A stretch of DNA of 13,352 bases from Saprospiraceae bacterium (GTDB lineage Bacteria; Bacteroidota; Bacteroidia; Chitinophagales; Saprospiraceae). Numbering within the stretch: position 1 is the stretch's first letter; each line of letters starts with the position of its first letter. The notes beneath the pieces were generated by a model. It worked only from the letters and a program-made list of their open reading frames with translations, was not told the origin of the DNA and did no database searches. Location: the NCBI GenBank assembly GCA_020628755.1, contig JAHDEQ010000126.1, positions 1 through 13,352 of the forward strand, written 5' to 3'. Below, one piece after another: positions 1-8,303 of this stretch. The position numbers were made by a program, and so were the translations under genes.

Positions 1-3000
1 CATCTTCGATAGCCAATACCAATGTTCCGTTCATGTTACGCTCTTCAGTACCTACAAGAGAACTTGTAGAAGCATTACCATCAACATCACCTACTTTCAC
101 AGCAACAAAATCAACCAACATCTCATCTTGAGTCAAGTTGTTCACGTCAATTGCTTCTGGGAAGTTTTCAAACCAAGGATTAGTTGGAACAGGGAATACA
201 TAAGACTTATCAACAAATCTCCAAGAAGTATTTGATGGGAAGTCAGTGATTACAAATAAGATTAACTGACGATTTTGTACAACATCAAAAGTTGTAACAT
301 TACCATCATTGTTAACATCTGCAGCAATCATTTCATAAGGAGTAGTGAATGAGTTTACACCTAAGATGTGTTGACTCATCAATACCAAGTCATATGTACT
401 TACTCCATTGGTAGGATCAATGTCCTTCTCAGGAGTAACAGTATAATCTGTATTAGTAGATAAGTTAGGGAATGCATAGTGACCGTTGATTCCAGTAGGT
501 AAAGCATTTGTCATACCATTAGAACCAGTAAGGTCAACCATAACATCTTCAACCATTTCAGCATCTTCGGTAGCAATGTCACCCGCAATCATACGAGATT
601 CATCTGTAGAACCATCACCACAGATAGCATTAGGATCTTGTACGATGATATAAGTAGTACAGAAGTCAGCATTTCCAGCATCATCTTCTACCCAAATTTC
701 TACGATAACAGTACCTAAGTCTTCACAACATAAAGTGATACCCGTTTGAGGTGCAGAAGTGTCACCTTCTCTACGGATTTTTGCACTTTCTTTCCACTCA
801 TCTTCTGTTCTTTCAGTACAGTTATCAAAAGCATATTCTAATAAATCAGAACCCCAAACTTCAACACAACCGTCGCTGTTCATACCAGGTAAGCTAATAC
901 CATTCAAACAAACAGGAGTTGGGTTTTTACAATCTTGAATTGTGAACAAGTATTCGCAAGTGCTTGTGTTACCACAACCATCTTCAACAATCCACTTGAT
1001 TAAGTGTGTTCCATAAGGATAGATACCAGAAGCATCGTTGTCATCACCAAAGATGTCAAATGTACCATCGTTACCAGCATCAATTTTGTAAGTAAATTCA
1101 AGGTCTTCAAAGTTAAGTGTACAAGCATCTTGTGCACCCAATACCATAGCTGCTTCTCCTTCGCAACCATCTGTCAAGTCACAGAATGTCAAGTCACCAG
1201 GACAATCAATAATAGGAGCTTCCTCATCTAATACTTTAACAATTTGCTTGTATTGGAAGTAACCATCTCCATCATCTTGATAAGTGTTAGGAAGTGGTTG
1301 TGGGAATCCTAAATCAGTATTATTTGGATTATCTTGGTCATAGATACACCAGTTAACAACAGTCCAAGTAATTTCTAATTTATAGCAAGCATCCTCTACG
1401 ATATTTAATACTAAAGTATCAGCAGAAATTGCTATCAATTCACAATCGTCATCATTAACCTGTGGCATACCAGAATCTTGCTCAGAGCAGTTTGTTAACG
1501 TTCTATCCGATGGGAACTGTACGATAAAATCAGAAACGTGATTAACTGTTACTCTTTGAGTACAAGAAGCATCAGCAGATTTAGAGCTTCCGTCAGTAGC
1601 TGTCCAAGTACGTGTCAATACACCTTTGTAACATTGGTCTAACTCACCACCATCAACTTCTGTCAATGTAGCATTACAGTTATCAATAGCTACTGCTTCA
1701 CCAAATGGGTCATGAACAGCAGGATCATCACAATCTAAAGTTTTATCTTCAGGACAAGTGATAACTGGTGGAAGAGCATCTTCTACCAATACTGTTTTCC
1801 AACAAACATTACTGTTTCCAGCAGCGTCAGTTACACGTAATTCTACAGTAACATTTTGGTCAGAATCACAACATTCAAAAGGTACATATTCAGCCCAAGT
1901 AGTTGAACCTAAACAACCATCAGTACGACGTACTTCTAAAGTCACATCGCTACAGTTATCATAAGAACCTTCATCAACGTCATCAGCATTTAAACGTGCT
2001 GTACCGTCACCACCTAAAGAAACGTGCAATTGGTCATCGCAAATTGCAACTGGAGGCGTATTGTCCATTACTGTGATTTCAACTAAAGTATCTGTTTGAT
2101 TCAAGCAGTTATCTTTAGCAGAAATTAATACTTGAGTAGTACCCATTGGCATGTCTTCAATAACATCTGTTAACAAGTTAACAATTGTCAATTGACCAGA
2201 ACCAGAGTAAGCACCACCACCTTGTGTATAAGTAGCTGTTACTGTAGCAACACCAGAACAGTTATCTGTAATATTTAAGTCATCAAGGCTAATGCTAGCT
2301 GAACAATCATAAGCATCTGTACCTACAGGCTCAATATTAGCAGCAATAGTAGGACCATCAAGGTCTTCAACTTTGATTAATTGTTCATGAGTTTTGCTAA
2401 CACCTGAACACCAGTTAAGAATAGTCCAAGTTCTAATGATTTTGAAACCATCGCCACAAGTAGATAATACTTGATCTTCATAAGTATAAGAAATATCACA
2501 AAGGTCGTGTAATTCACTTGTCAAATCAAAACAACCAAATGTTGGTACACCACCCATATCAGCAGTTATATCTTCAGCAGATAAACCAGTACATGGTAAA
2601 GTTATATCTCCAGGCTTAACGATTTCGTCCATCATAGGAGCCTTCAAGTTAACTGTTTGAGTACAAGTAGAAGTTCTACCATTTTTATCAGATGCTTGCC
2701 ATGTACGCATGATTTGAGCACCATTCCAATCAGATTGGTCGCAGAAAGTTTCAGCAACCATTTCGTTGATTAACTCAACACCTGCCAAGGTACAATCAAA
2801 AGCAGCATAAGGGAATGGGAATCCACAAGTTAAAGTGATAGAAGCTGCAGTAATTTCACCACCACCAAATGGAGGTGTTGGAGCAGTAGCATTATCATCA
2901 ATAACTTGGATATACCAAGTACCACCAGCATTAGCAGGAACTTGGTTTCCGCTATTTTCTGTAATAAAGCTTTCAGGACTTGTACTTGTAGTTAACATAC

Positions 3001-5920
3001 AAGGAGCACCAATAAGATTCAACAAGTCTGGAGAATCGTTTACTGGGTTTGGTGTATAAACATTGACAGGTCCCACATCACCTGTTTGGTCTAACGCTAA
3101 TGGAAAATCAGCATTTGAATAAATAGGATTACCATCTGCATCTAAAACATTAGCAATAATCCATGCTTGTAAAGCAGCTGGCACATGTAATACTACAGAT
3201 AAATCTGTTACATCATTGTGTGTCAAATTCAAGTTAACTTGAATATTTTGGATAATCTCACCCATTGGACCACACCCAACGTTTACTGGAATAAATGTAT
3301 TTGATTGTAAACCAAGAGTACCACCAGCAATGTTTGCAGGTAATTCTGTGGCTGCTTCATATACATCTGTGTGTGTATAGAATTCATCCAAAGCATTTGG
3401 GTGTGTACAACGTAAGTTGTAATCATTGCAATTAACGATTGGGTCTAACTTATCTTCAACAGTGATAGTTCCCCAACATTTGTTACCAGAGAACTTATGT
3501 TCTACAACATAAGTCAATGTTTGCCATTCTTGGTCAGGACCAATTAAATCATTAGCAGGTTCTCTGTCCACAATTGCTTCAGGTATTTCTAATCCAAATC
3601 TATCTAAAGGAAGTCCGTTAGCACCTGTTACTACAAGTGGTTGACCATTTTCGTCTAATATAGTTACTCTATACTCTTCAAAAACACCAAAACAATTGCT
3701 TGCTGGCATTTCTAACACCATGTCAGGTGTTACACGTACTACACATTCTCCTAAATCATCCACATAACTATTACCGCTAAAGTTGTCATCATCTGACAAA
3801 TCAGGTGCACCTAATGAAATGATTATATTGTCATTACATGTCAATGTTGGATTTGTTTCTGTAACAATATTCAAATCAGCAGTACATTTTACAACTATAC
3901 CATCGCAGTAAGTATATCGAGTAACATATTTGTGGCAACCAACTGGCAATACACCATTTGGTAAACCAATTAAACTTGCTTCACCATCAAATGTATTAGT
4001 AGGTGCTCCCGCGTAAGTGAATGGCGTTCCAGGAAGTACAAAGAAACTATCTGCATATACAAATCCAGGATTGATACCACCATTTAAGCCAGAAGCCAAT
4101 ACAATGTGTTGAACTTCAACACCTGCACATCCTTCAGCATGGTTACAGTCAGGGTAGCAAACTACTGGAGGCGCAACTGGCAATTCGATAGGAGCAGTTG
4201 TCACACAAGTTCCTGCGCTAGCATCAATCACATCAAAGCGTTGACAACCTGGCTCACAAGGAATTTGGAACTCCACTCTATCTTCATCAGACCCCTGAAG
4301 TATATCAGTATCATAAAATATGTTTGTCAAATCACTTGATAAGACTAAAGACTCACCATAGTGTGTATCAAAAGGATTTAAGATTTCCTCACCATAGTTC
4401 AAGTTAGCAGAAATGATATCCCAAGCACCTGTCTGCCATCCATCATTGAAACCATCAAATGCTACAATAGTATATACATCACATTTGTTCAATGTAACGT
4501 CATAATCAACTTGGAAACCAGGAGCTAAACCAGTATATGCCGTTGCATTGATACCAATTACTTGAGGCCCTTGAGCTGTAGTAGAAGCTTCGCCTTGATA
4601 AATTTCCCAAGATTGCTCTTCTGGGAAATCACCCATGGTAATACGAACTGTAAAATCTTCTGTCATACCTGCACAAGTTACAAGTGGACAATTTGCTTTA
4701 ACACGAATTTGTGTATTAGCAGGAATATTTCCATTGTAATCTATAGGATTATTATTTTCATCGAGAACGATATTACCAAGAGCATCGAATAATGTCATAG
4801 CGTGCTCTGTCTCATTCGCTCCATTCCAGTAAGTTAAATCAATTGTTTCACCATCATTAACGTAAATTGGAATCAAGGCACACTCATCCTGTGGTGTAAC
4901 CTTATAGTTAGTTGCTGGCCATGCTTCAGATACAGAAACATCAATAGATGCTCCATCCCAACCGTCAGCACCAGAATCGTTCAACTTTAATAAGTAAGTG
5001 CAATCTTTTCCGCCTAGAGGTGGATAGTCTTTAAGATCTGGTAAGATACAAGGATTAACTACACAACTTGACTCTATTACAATTGGGCTAAAGAAAGCAG
5101 GTAAGGTAGCACAAGAGAATAAATCATCAGAAGTTGCTACAAAATAAAGGCATTCACCTGGATTAATAGTTTCAAAAGTACCCGAATTGTTTGTGATTGT
5201 TCCAACTAATGTTCCTCCTGTAAGATCACCTACTGGGCTAGAATAAACCTCTATAAAGTCATATCCTACCTCAACATTTCCAGCAACAACAGTTGCCTCA
5301 ATGAACTCTGTAGGAGAAGAAGTACAAAGAGAACCAATAATAACACCTGCTAAGTCATCTTCGTAACAAAGTTGTATTGTTTCACCACAAACACCATCTG
5401 CTGGTGGTGGTGGCAATGCTGCACCTGCAGCATTTTCTTGCGAAGGATTACCTCCAGTTCCAAAACCGTCCCCAGAAACATCTACAGAATATTGAAATTC
5501 CGTAGGATTTTCAGTATCTGCACAATGCCCATCAGGAACTGTTACGTCAAATGTAAAAACATTTGGTGAACCATCAAAAGGTCCTAAATCAGAACCACCT
5601 CCTGGACAATTATCCGCATCTCCAAAAGTTACAGAATTACCTGTATCAGATATGTATCCTCCATACAATCCACCAAGAGGCAACACCTCGCTACCAAAAA
5701 TGTAAGTAAAATCGTCAGGCAAGTTAATTGTTACACAATCCAACCACTCATCAGTAGTAGAAGTATATTCTACGGTCACTGTAAGTGTAATCGTATTTGG
5801 TCCAGAACAAACTTGTACAGCAGATGTAGTCAATTCATTTATATCTACATTTGCCCAACCCAAATTTGTCAACGAAACAAAAACAAAGAGTAACAAAAAT
5901 TTTGTTAAATTATTTTTCAT
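1..5920 (-). CDS. Giant secreted multi-domain HYR/P-domain/dockerin-like surface protein, C-terminus outside the window
   Basis: One frame stays open from an ATG at 5920 to the window edge, about 1,973 residues. Residues 1-23 are a signal peptide (MKNNLTKFLLLFVF..., cleavage after GWA). Two modules rich in D-G-W motifs follow (about 305-395 and 410-515, with GADGWDG and FNDGWQTG). A proprotein-convertase P-type module lies at about 868-1032 (NTFIPVNVGCG, GGTWYIQVIDD). HYR-like Cys/Asp-rich repeats are separated by linkers such as VEDKLDPIVNC, VMDNTPPVAIC and VEDALPPVITC. A carboxypeptidase-regulatory-like segment (about 1788-1833) precedes a dockerin-like pair of acidic repeats (GVSTYDLVLMSQHIL and DVNNDGNVTTFDVVQ, about 1834-1890). 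Such architectures in Bacteroidota usually end in a type IX secretion sorting domain, so export by that route is inferred, and an adhesin or surface role is likely. No catalytic domain is visible. An in-frame ATG at 5935 is an alternative start; I chose 5920 because it gives a canonical signal peptide. Neither start has a Shine-Dalgarno site. Confidence 0.9.
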   Translation of the reverse strand, partial: MKNNLTKFLLLFVFVSLTNLGWANVDINELTTSAVQVCSGPNTITLTVTVEYTSTTDEWLDCVTINLPDDFTYIFGSEVLPLGGLYGGYISDTGNSVTFGDADNCPGGGSDLGPFDGSPNVFTFDVTVPDGHCADTENPTEFQYSVDVSGDGFGTGGNPSQENAAGAALPPPPADGVCGETIQLCYEDDLAGVIIGSLCTSSPTEFIEATVVAGNVEVGYDFIEVYSSPVGDLTGGTLVGTITNNSGTFETINPGECLYFVATSDDLFSCATLPAFFSPIVIESSCVVNPCILPDLKDYPPLGGKDCTYLLKLNDSGADGWDGASIDVSVSEAWPATNYKVTPQDECALIPIYVNDGETIDLTYWNGANETEHAMTLFDALGNIVLDENNNPIDYNGNIPANTQIRVKANCPLVTCAGMTEDFTVRITMGDFPEEQSWEIYQGEASTTAQGPQVIGINATAYTGLAPGFQVDYDVTLNKCDVYTIVAFDGFNDGWQTGAWDIISANLNYGEEILNPFDTHYGESLVLSSDLTNIFYDTDILQGSDEDRVEFQIPCEPGCQRFDVIDASAGTCVTTAPIELPVAPPVVCYPDCNHAEGCAGVEVQHIVLASGLNGGINPGFVYADSFFVLPGTPFTYAGAPTNTFDGEASLIGLPNGVLPVGCHKYVTRYTYCDGIVVKCTADLNIVTETNPTLTCNDNIIISLGAPDLSDDDNFSGNSYVDDLGECVVRVTPDMVLEMPASNCFGVFEEYRVTILDENGQPLVVTGANGLPLDRFGLEIPEAIVDREPANDLIGPDQEWQTLTYVVEHKFSGNKCWGTITVEDKLDPIVNCNDYNLRCTHPNALDEFYTHTDVYEAATELPANIAGGTLGLQSNTFIPVNVGCGPMGEIIQNIQVNLNLTHNDVTDLSVVLHVPAALQAWIIANVLDADGNPIYSNADFPLALDQTGDVGPVNVYTPNPVNDSPDLLNLIGAPCMLTTSTSPESFITENSGNQVPANAGGTWYIQVIDDNATAPTPPFGGGEITAASITLTCGFPFPYAAFDCTLAGVELINEMVAETFCDQSDWNGAQIMRTWQASDKNGRTSTCTQTVNLKAPMMDEIVKPGDITLPCTGLSAEDITADMGGVPTFGCFDLTSELHDLCDISYTYEDQVLSTCGDGFKIIRTWTILNWCSGVSKTHEQLIKVEDLDGPTIAANIEPVGTDAYDCSASISLDDLNITDNCSGVATVTATYTQGGGAYSGSGQLTIVNLLTDVIEDMPMGTTQVLISAKDNCLNQTDTLVEITVMDNTPPVAICDDQLHVSLGGDGTARLNADDVDEGSYDNCSDVTLEVRRTDGCLGSTTWAEYVPFECCDSDQNVTVELRVTDAAGNSNVCWKTVLVEDALPPVITCPEDKTLDCDDPAVHDPFGEAVAIDNCNATLTEVDGGELDQCYKGVLTRTWTATDGSSKSADASCTQRVTVNHVSDFIVQFPSDRTLTNCSEQDSGMPQVNDDDCELIAISADTLVLNIVEDACYKLEITWTVVNWCIYDQDNPNNTDLGFPQPLPNTYQDDGDGYFQYKQIVKVLDEEAPIIDCPGDLTFCDLTDGCEGEAAMVLGAQDACTLNFEDLEFTYKIDAGNDGTFDIFGDDNDASGIYPYGTHLIKWIVEDGCGNTSTCEYLFTIQDCKNPTPVCLNGISLPGMNSDGCVEVWGSDLLEYAFDNCTERTEDEWKESAKIRREGDTSAPQTGITLCCEDLGTVIVEIWVEDDAGNADFCTTYIIVQDPNAICGDGSTDESRMIAGDIATEDAEMVEDVMVDLTGSNGMTNALPTGINGHYAFPNLSTNTDYTVTPEKDIDPTNGVSTYDLVLMSQHILGVNSFTTPYEMIAADVNNDGNVTTFDVVQNRQLILFVITDFPSNTSWRFVDKSYVFPVPTNPWFENFPEAIDVNNLTQDEMLVDFVAVKVGDVDGNASTSSLVGTEERNMNGTLVLAIED

Positions 5921-5949
5921 AATAATAAACTTCATTTTAGAACTAAAAA

Positions 5950-6267
5950 TTAATTCCCTTCGGGAACATTTCCAGTTAGTTCGCTAATAAACTCTTCTAG
6001 CACCGATACATCTGCTTCGGGTCTTCGAGTCTGTATTACAGTCTTCACCTTTGTCCAAGTACGAACATTCCTAGTCGTAGGAATGATCATCAATTCGAGT
6101 TGTTTAGATGGCATCGTTTTTCCTCTTAGCGACTCATAATGATTTTTTAACACAGCTTTGGTGTCATCATTCACTATAAACCCTGTTTGACCATAACTAT
6201 TGCTTGCAAAAGTTATAATCATAAAGAAAGCTAGAAAAACGCCCATCATTCGAAAGGTCTTTTTCAT
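5950..6267 (-). CDS. Short secreted protein of unknown function upstream of the giant surface protein
   Basis: This is a 105-residue protein. The frame can be extended upstream to a TTG at 6405, but the ATG at 6267 is the better start because it opens directly into a signal peptide (MKKTFRMMGVFLAFFMIITF, then ASNSYGQ, predicted cleavage near residue 27). The mature part is about 78 residues, charged and without cysteine, with a basic middle (TTRNVRTWTKVKTVIQTRR) and an acidic C-terminal helix-like stretch (EADVSVLEEFISELTG). No lipobox is visible, so it is probably periplasmic or exported rather than a lipoprotein. I recognise no family. Its stop is 29 bases before the chosen start of the giant protein gene, or 14 bases before the alternative start, so the two are probably co-transcribed. 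That placement makes it a candidate accessory or partner protein, which is inference. Confidence 0.72.
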   Translation of the reverse strand: MKKTFRMMGVFLAFFMIITFASNSYGQTGFIVNDDTKAVLKNHYESLRGKTMPSKQLELMIIPTTRNVRTWTKVKTVIQTRRPEADVSVLEEFISELTGNVPEGN

Positions 6268-6422
6268 GAGATTAAAAAATTTAAAAATTAACAAATAAGT
6301 TTTTTTACAAATATCATTCAAGACCCACCGTTGTGGATCCTCAATTAGGTTTTGGGTTTTATATTCGATTAGTCTTAGTTGATTAAAATTTTGAAAACAA
6401 TACAAGATCTGATAGCATCTAT

Positions 6423-6443
6423 CTTGATTGAATCACAATCAAG
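6423..6443. repeat. Perfect 8-bp inverted repeat upstream of the secreted-protein operon
   Basis: CTTGATTG and CAATCAAG flank a 5-base loop, about 155 bases upstream of the start of the short secreted protein. It could be an operator for a dimeric regulator or a leader hairpin. No T-tract follows on either strand, which argues against a terminator. Confidence 0.4.
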
Positions 6444-6564
6444 TTGAACTGTCAAATCTTTTTTCTTTCAAAAAATCGCCTAAGACGACTATCCAAACTT
6501 ATGGTTACGGTAATGGGTACTTAGTACGGTATAAGGGAAGTAAATCCAATTTTTTATTGGAAAA

Positions 6565-6607
6565 CTCATATTCTTGACCTACACAAGTGTAGGTCAAGAA
6601 ATATGAG
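6565..6607 (-). terminator. Long hairpin, probable terminator for leftward transcription
   Basis: A 14-bp perfect stem (TTCTTGACCTACAC with GTGTAGGTCAAGAA) closes around an AA centre. A single-base bulge then allows six more pairs (CTCATA with TATGAG), giving about 20 bp in all. On the minus strand the stem is followed by TTTTCC and then a small CCAAT/ATTGG hairpin. The plus strand has no T-tract after the stem. The strength of the stem supports a terminator read from right to left. Its distance from the nearest upstream stop, about 580 bases, is odd and raises the possibility that it ends a separate non-coding transcript. Confidence 0.5.
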
Positions 6608-6932
6608 CATGCATTTTCAAAAAAGAAAACACACGAAAATGCTTTGTTAAGTTTTTACAACGATTGTGTAAATATTTGTATAATATTTTAAAAAGTCTCA
6701 TGAAAAAAAAACCGCATAAAAACTCAAACAAATTACTCTTTTAATTTTATTCTTTTCGTTGCTACTTAGTACTTCAACTAAGTATATAGCAGTATATAAT
6801 TTAGAATAAACTGAGAAGTCTATTCATGATTTAGTATTATCTTATACGGTTTAAGGAATGATTTGAGGGTTAAAAAGCTCTGTGTAAATCTAATATTAGT
6901 AGTTGGAAAGCATTCAGAACAATACTTACCTA

Positions 6933-6940
6933 CAAAGGTA
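6933..6940 (-). promoter_or_regulatory. Candidate Bacteroidota -7 element in the intergenic region
   Basis: TACCTTTG on the minus strand matches the TAnnTTTG -7 consensus known from Bacteroides and Flavobacterium. No TTG lies at the expected 17-23 base spacing upstream, so support is weak. If it is active, transcription would run leftward toward the hairpin at 6565-6607 or into the secreted-protein operon. Confidence 0.22.
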
Positions 6941-6958
6941 CATTAAGATTTGGCTTTA

Positions 6959-6984
6959 TAAAATACCATAAATAGGGTATTTTA
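6959..6984. repeat. 9-bp inverted repeat in the intergenic region
   Basis: TAAAATACC and GGTATTTTA pair perfectly around an 8-base loop. It lies just upstream, in the leftward direction, of the candidate -7 element at 6933-6940, so it could be an operator. In DNA this AT-rich a chance palindrome is also possible. Confidence 0.3.
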
Positions 6985-7156
6985 GGGTCAAAATGCTACT
7001 TTTTTGTTATTGCAAATCATATATTTTAATATAAAAAGTTATTCACAATTTTACTTTTTCAAGTTTCACCTAAGCATTCAATATTCTTAACAATCAATAA
7101 CATATGTTTTTAAATTAAAAATATATGTAATAAAATAGATGTCATCCGAAAGCAAG

Positions 7157-7179
7157 ATTTTGCAAATTGTTTGCAAAAT
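7157..7179 (-). terminator. Hairpin just after the radical SAM gene, probable terminator
   Basis: ATTTTGCAAA and TTTGCAAAAT form a perfect 10-bp stem around a 3-base loop, starting about 10 bases after the TGA stop of the radical SAM gene. The downstream minus-strand sequence, CTTGCTTTC, is only moderately T-rich. The position directly behind the stop is the main support. Confidence 0.55.
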
Positions 7180-7189
7180 AGCCTTAGCA

Positions 7190-8206
7190 TCAAGCCCATA
7201 CTTTACAGCCTTCTGTACAGTTGGTGCAAATATCTATTTTGTCTCGCCCTTGTAAGATTTGAGTCCTAAAATTTTGGTAAGCATCCGCTTGCCAAAGCTC
7301 TCGAAAAGAAGTTTTCTTTAAATCGCCCAAGCGATATTCCGCATCTTTATCAAAACAGCATGGTACAACCATTCCATCCCAAGTAATTACACAAGAATGC
7401 CACAGTTTCCAACAATGATTGAGCAATTCGTTCTTGACTTGCCAAGTTCCATCTTCGGTTTTGGCATACCTAGCATACTCTTCTATTGTCGGAATCAGTT
7501 TATTACCATATTTATAGTCGTAAACTTGAGCTGTTTTGAGTTTGACTTCATCAATACCAATTTCTTTGGCAATTTTATAAATTTCGGGAATTTGGTGTTC
7601 ATTGGGGCGAACGACTAAGAATTGAAAAATAATATGTGGTGTAGCAGATTTTAGTTTTTGTTTCCATTTGACAACATTGCGAGCACCTTGCAAAACCGTC
7701 TCCAAATTACCTGCCTTGCGGTAATTTTGGTACACCTCTTGCGTCGTCCCGTCCACCGAAATAATCATTCGGTCCAAACCTGATTCTATAGTCTTACGAG
7801 CATTTTCATCATTCAAAAAATGGCCATTGGTAGAAGTTATCGTATAAATTCCTTTTTGGTGGGCATAATTGACCATTTCCAAAAATTTAGGATTGATATA
7901 CGGCTCTCCCTGAAAATAAAAAATGAGATACAATAAATCTTTATACAATTCATCTATTGTTTCTCGAAAAAAATCTTCTCGTAAATTTCCAGTTGGTCGA
8001 GTAAAAGCTCGCAAACCGCTCGGACATTCAGGACATCGCAAATTGCAGGCTGTCGTTGGCTCAACCGAAATCGTAAAAGGCAGTCCCCATTGCACAGGTT
8101 TCTTCGTCCACTTGGTATAGTAAAACGAAGAAAGCACCTTCGAGGCATTCCACAAGCGACGAGGCGTGAGTTTAGAAACAAAATTGAGACTATCTCTTAA
8201 ATACAA
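7190..8206 (-). CDS. Radical SAM protein with C-terminal SPASM-type cysteine region
   Basis: This 338-residue protein has the radical SAM [4Fe-4S] cluster motif as C54-x3-C58-x2-C61 (EPTTACNLRCPEC). A SAM-binding GEPYINP segment follows, and then a SPASM-like C-terminus with cysteines at 265, 272, 283, 284, 327, 330 and 334 (CWKLWHSC, VVPCCFD, ICTNCTEGC), expected to hold auxiliary iron-sulfur clusters. Family members modify peptides or small molecules; the substrate here cannot be told. No precursor-peptide gene is adjacent. No ATG lies upstream of the cluster motif in this frame. An in-frame TAA sits about 30 bases upstream, so the most likely start is TTG at 8206, which keeps the basic N-terminal region intact. 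That start is only 8 bases from the intergenic octamer element. The gene follows dinB with a 97-base gap filled by that element, and is probably co-transcribed with it. Confidence 0.85.
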   Translation of the reverse strand: MYLRDSLNFVSKLTPRRLWNASKVLSSFYYTKWTKKPVQWGLPFTISVEPTTACNLRCPECPSGLRAFTRPTGNLREDFFRETIDELYKDLLYLIFYFQGEPYINPKFLEMVNYAHQKGIYTITSTNGHFLNDENARKTIESGLDRMIISVDGTTQEVYQNYRKAGNLETVLQGARNVVKWKQKLKSATPHIIFQFLVVRPNEHQIPEIYKIAKEIGIDEVKLKTAQVYDYKYGNKLIPTIEEYARYAKTEDGTWQVKNELLNHCWKLWHSCVITWDGMVVPCCFDKDAEYRLGDLKKTSFRELWQADAYQNFRTQILQGRDKIDICTNCTEGCKVWA

Positions 8207-8213
8207 ATATCTT

Positions 8214-8301
8214 GTGTTTGCGTGTTTGCGTGTTTACGTATCTATGACGCAAACACATAGATACATAGACATCTACCTGTCGATAGACAGGCCTAAACAC
8301 G
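8214..8301. repeat. Octamer-word inverted-repeat element, copy A
   Basis: On the plus strand the 8-base words GTGTTTGC, GTGTTTGC, GTGTTTAC and GTATCTAT stand in tandem (8214-8245). Inverted counterparts follow: ACGCAAACAC at 8247-8256 is the complement of GTGTTTGCGT, and CATAGATAC at 8256-8264 is the complement of GTATCTATG at 8238-8246. The element also contains a small hairpin, CCTGTC-GATA-GACAGG, at 8276-8291, and ends with AAACACG, a further inverted word. It fills the gap between the dinB stop (8304) and the radical SAM start (8206). A related element with the same word order lies at 10306-10382. The function is unknown. The structure suggests a dispersed palindromic element or an RNA processing or attenuation structure. 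Confidence 0.7.
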
Positions 8302-8303
8302 TT

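Larger units (their letters stand above)
6268..7189. other. Long AT-rich intergenic region with several hairpins and no convincing gene
   Basis: Between the radical SAM gene and the short secreted protein there are about 920 bases in which I find no substantial open frame on either strand. The region is very AT-rich. It contains perfect inverted repeats at 6423-6443, 6565-6607, 6959-6984 and 7157-7179, plus smaller ones: ccaat/attgg at 6546-6560, gcattttc/gaaaatgc at 6611-6642, and acttagt/actaagt at 6764-6783. A minus-strand TAnnTTTG match lies at 6933-6940. No tRNA cloverleaf and no riboswitch that I recognise is present. It probably holds the terminator of the upstream gene and the promoter and leader of the secreted-protein operon. 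A non-coding RNA is possible but unproven. Confidence 0.6.

Noticed and set aside
1..5900. Several plus-strand frames of 60-80 codons opposite the giant gene
   Set aside because: They lie entirely within the long minus-strand frame, which shows a signal peptide and coherent domain repeats. The plus-strand products have no recognisable features.
5950..6405. 151-residue version of the short secreted protein from the TTG at 6405
   Set aside because: It would bury the clear signal peptide 46 residues inside the protein. The ATG at 6267 starts directly at that signal peptide.
6268..7189. tRNA, tmRNA or riboswitch in the long gene-free region
   Set aside because: No cloverleaf, CCA end or recognisable conserved aptamer core is visible. 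The inverted repeats are simple hairpins.
8214..8264. CRISPR-like direct repeats at the octamer words
   Set aside because: The units are only 8 bases, contiguous and without spacers, and the second arm is inverted. No cas genes are present.
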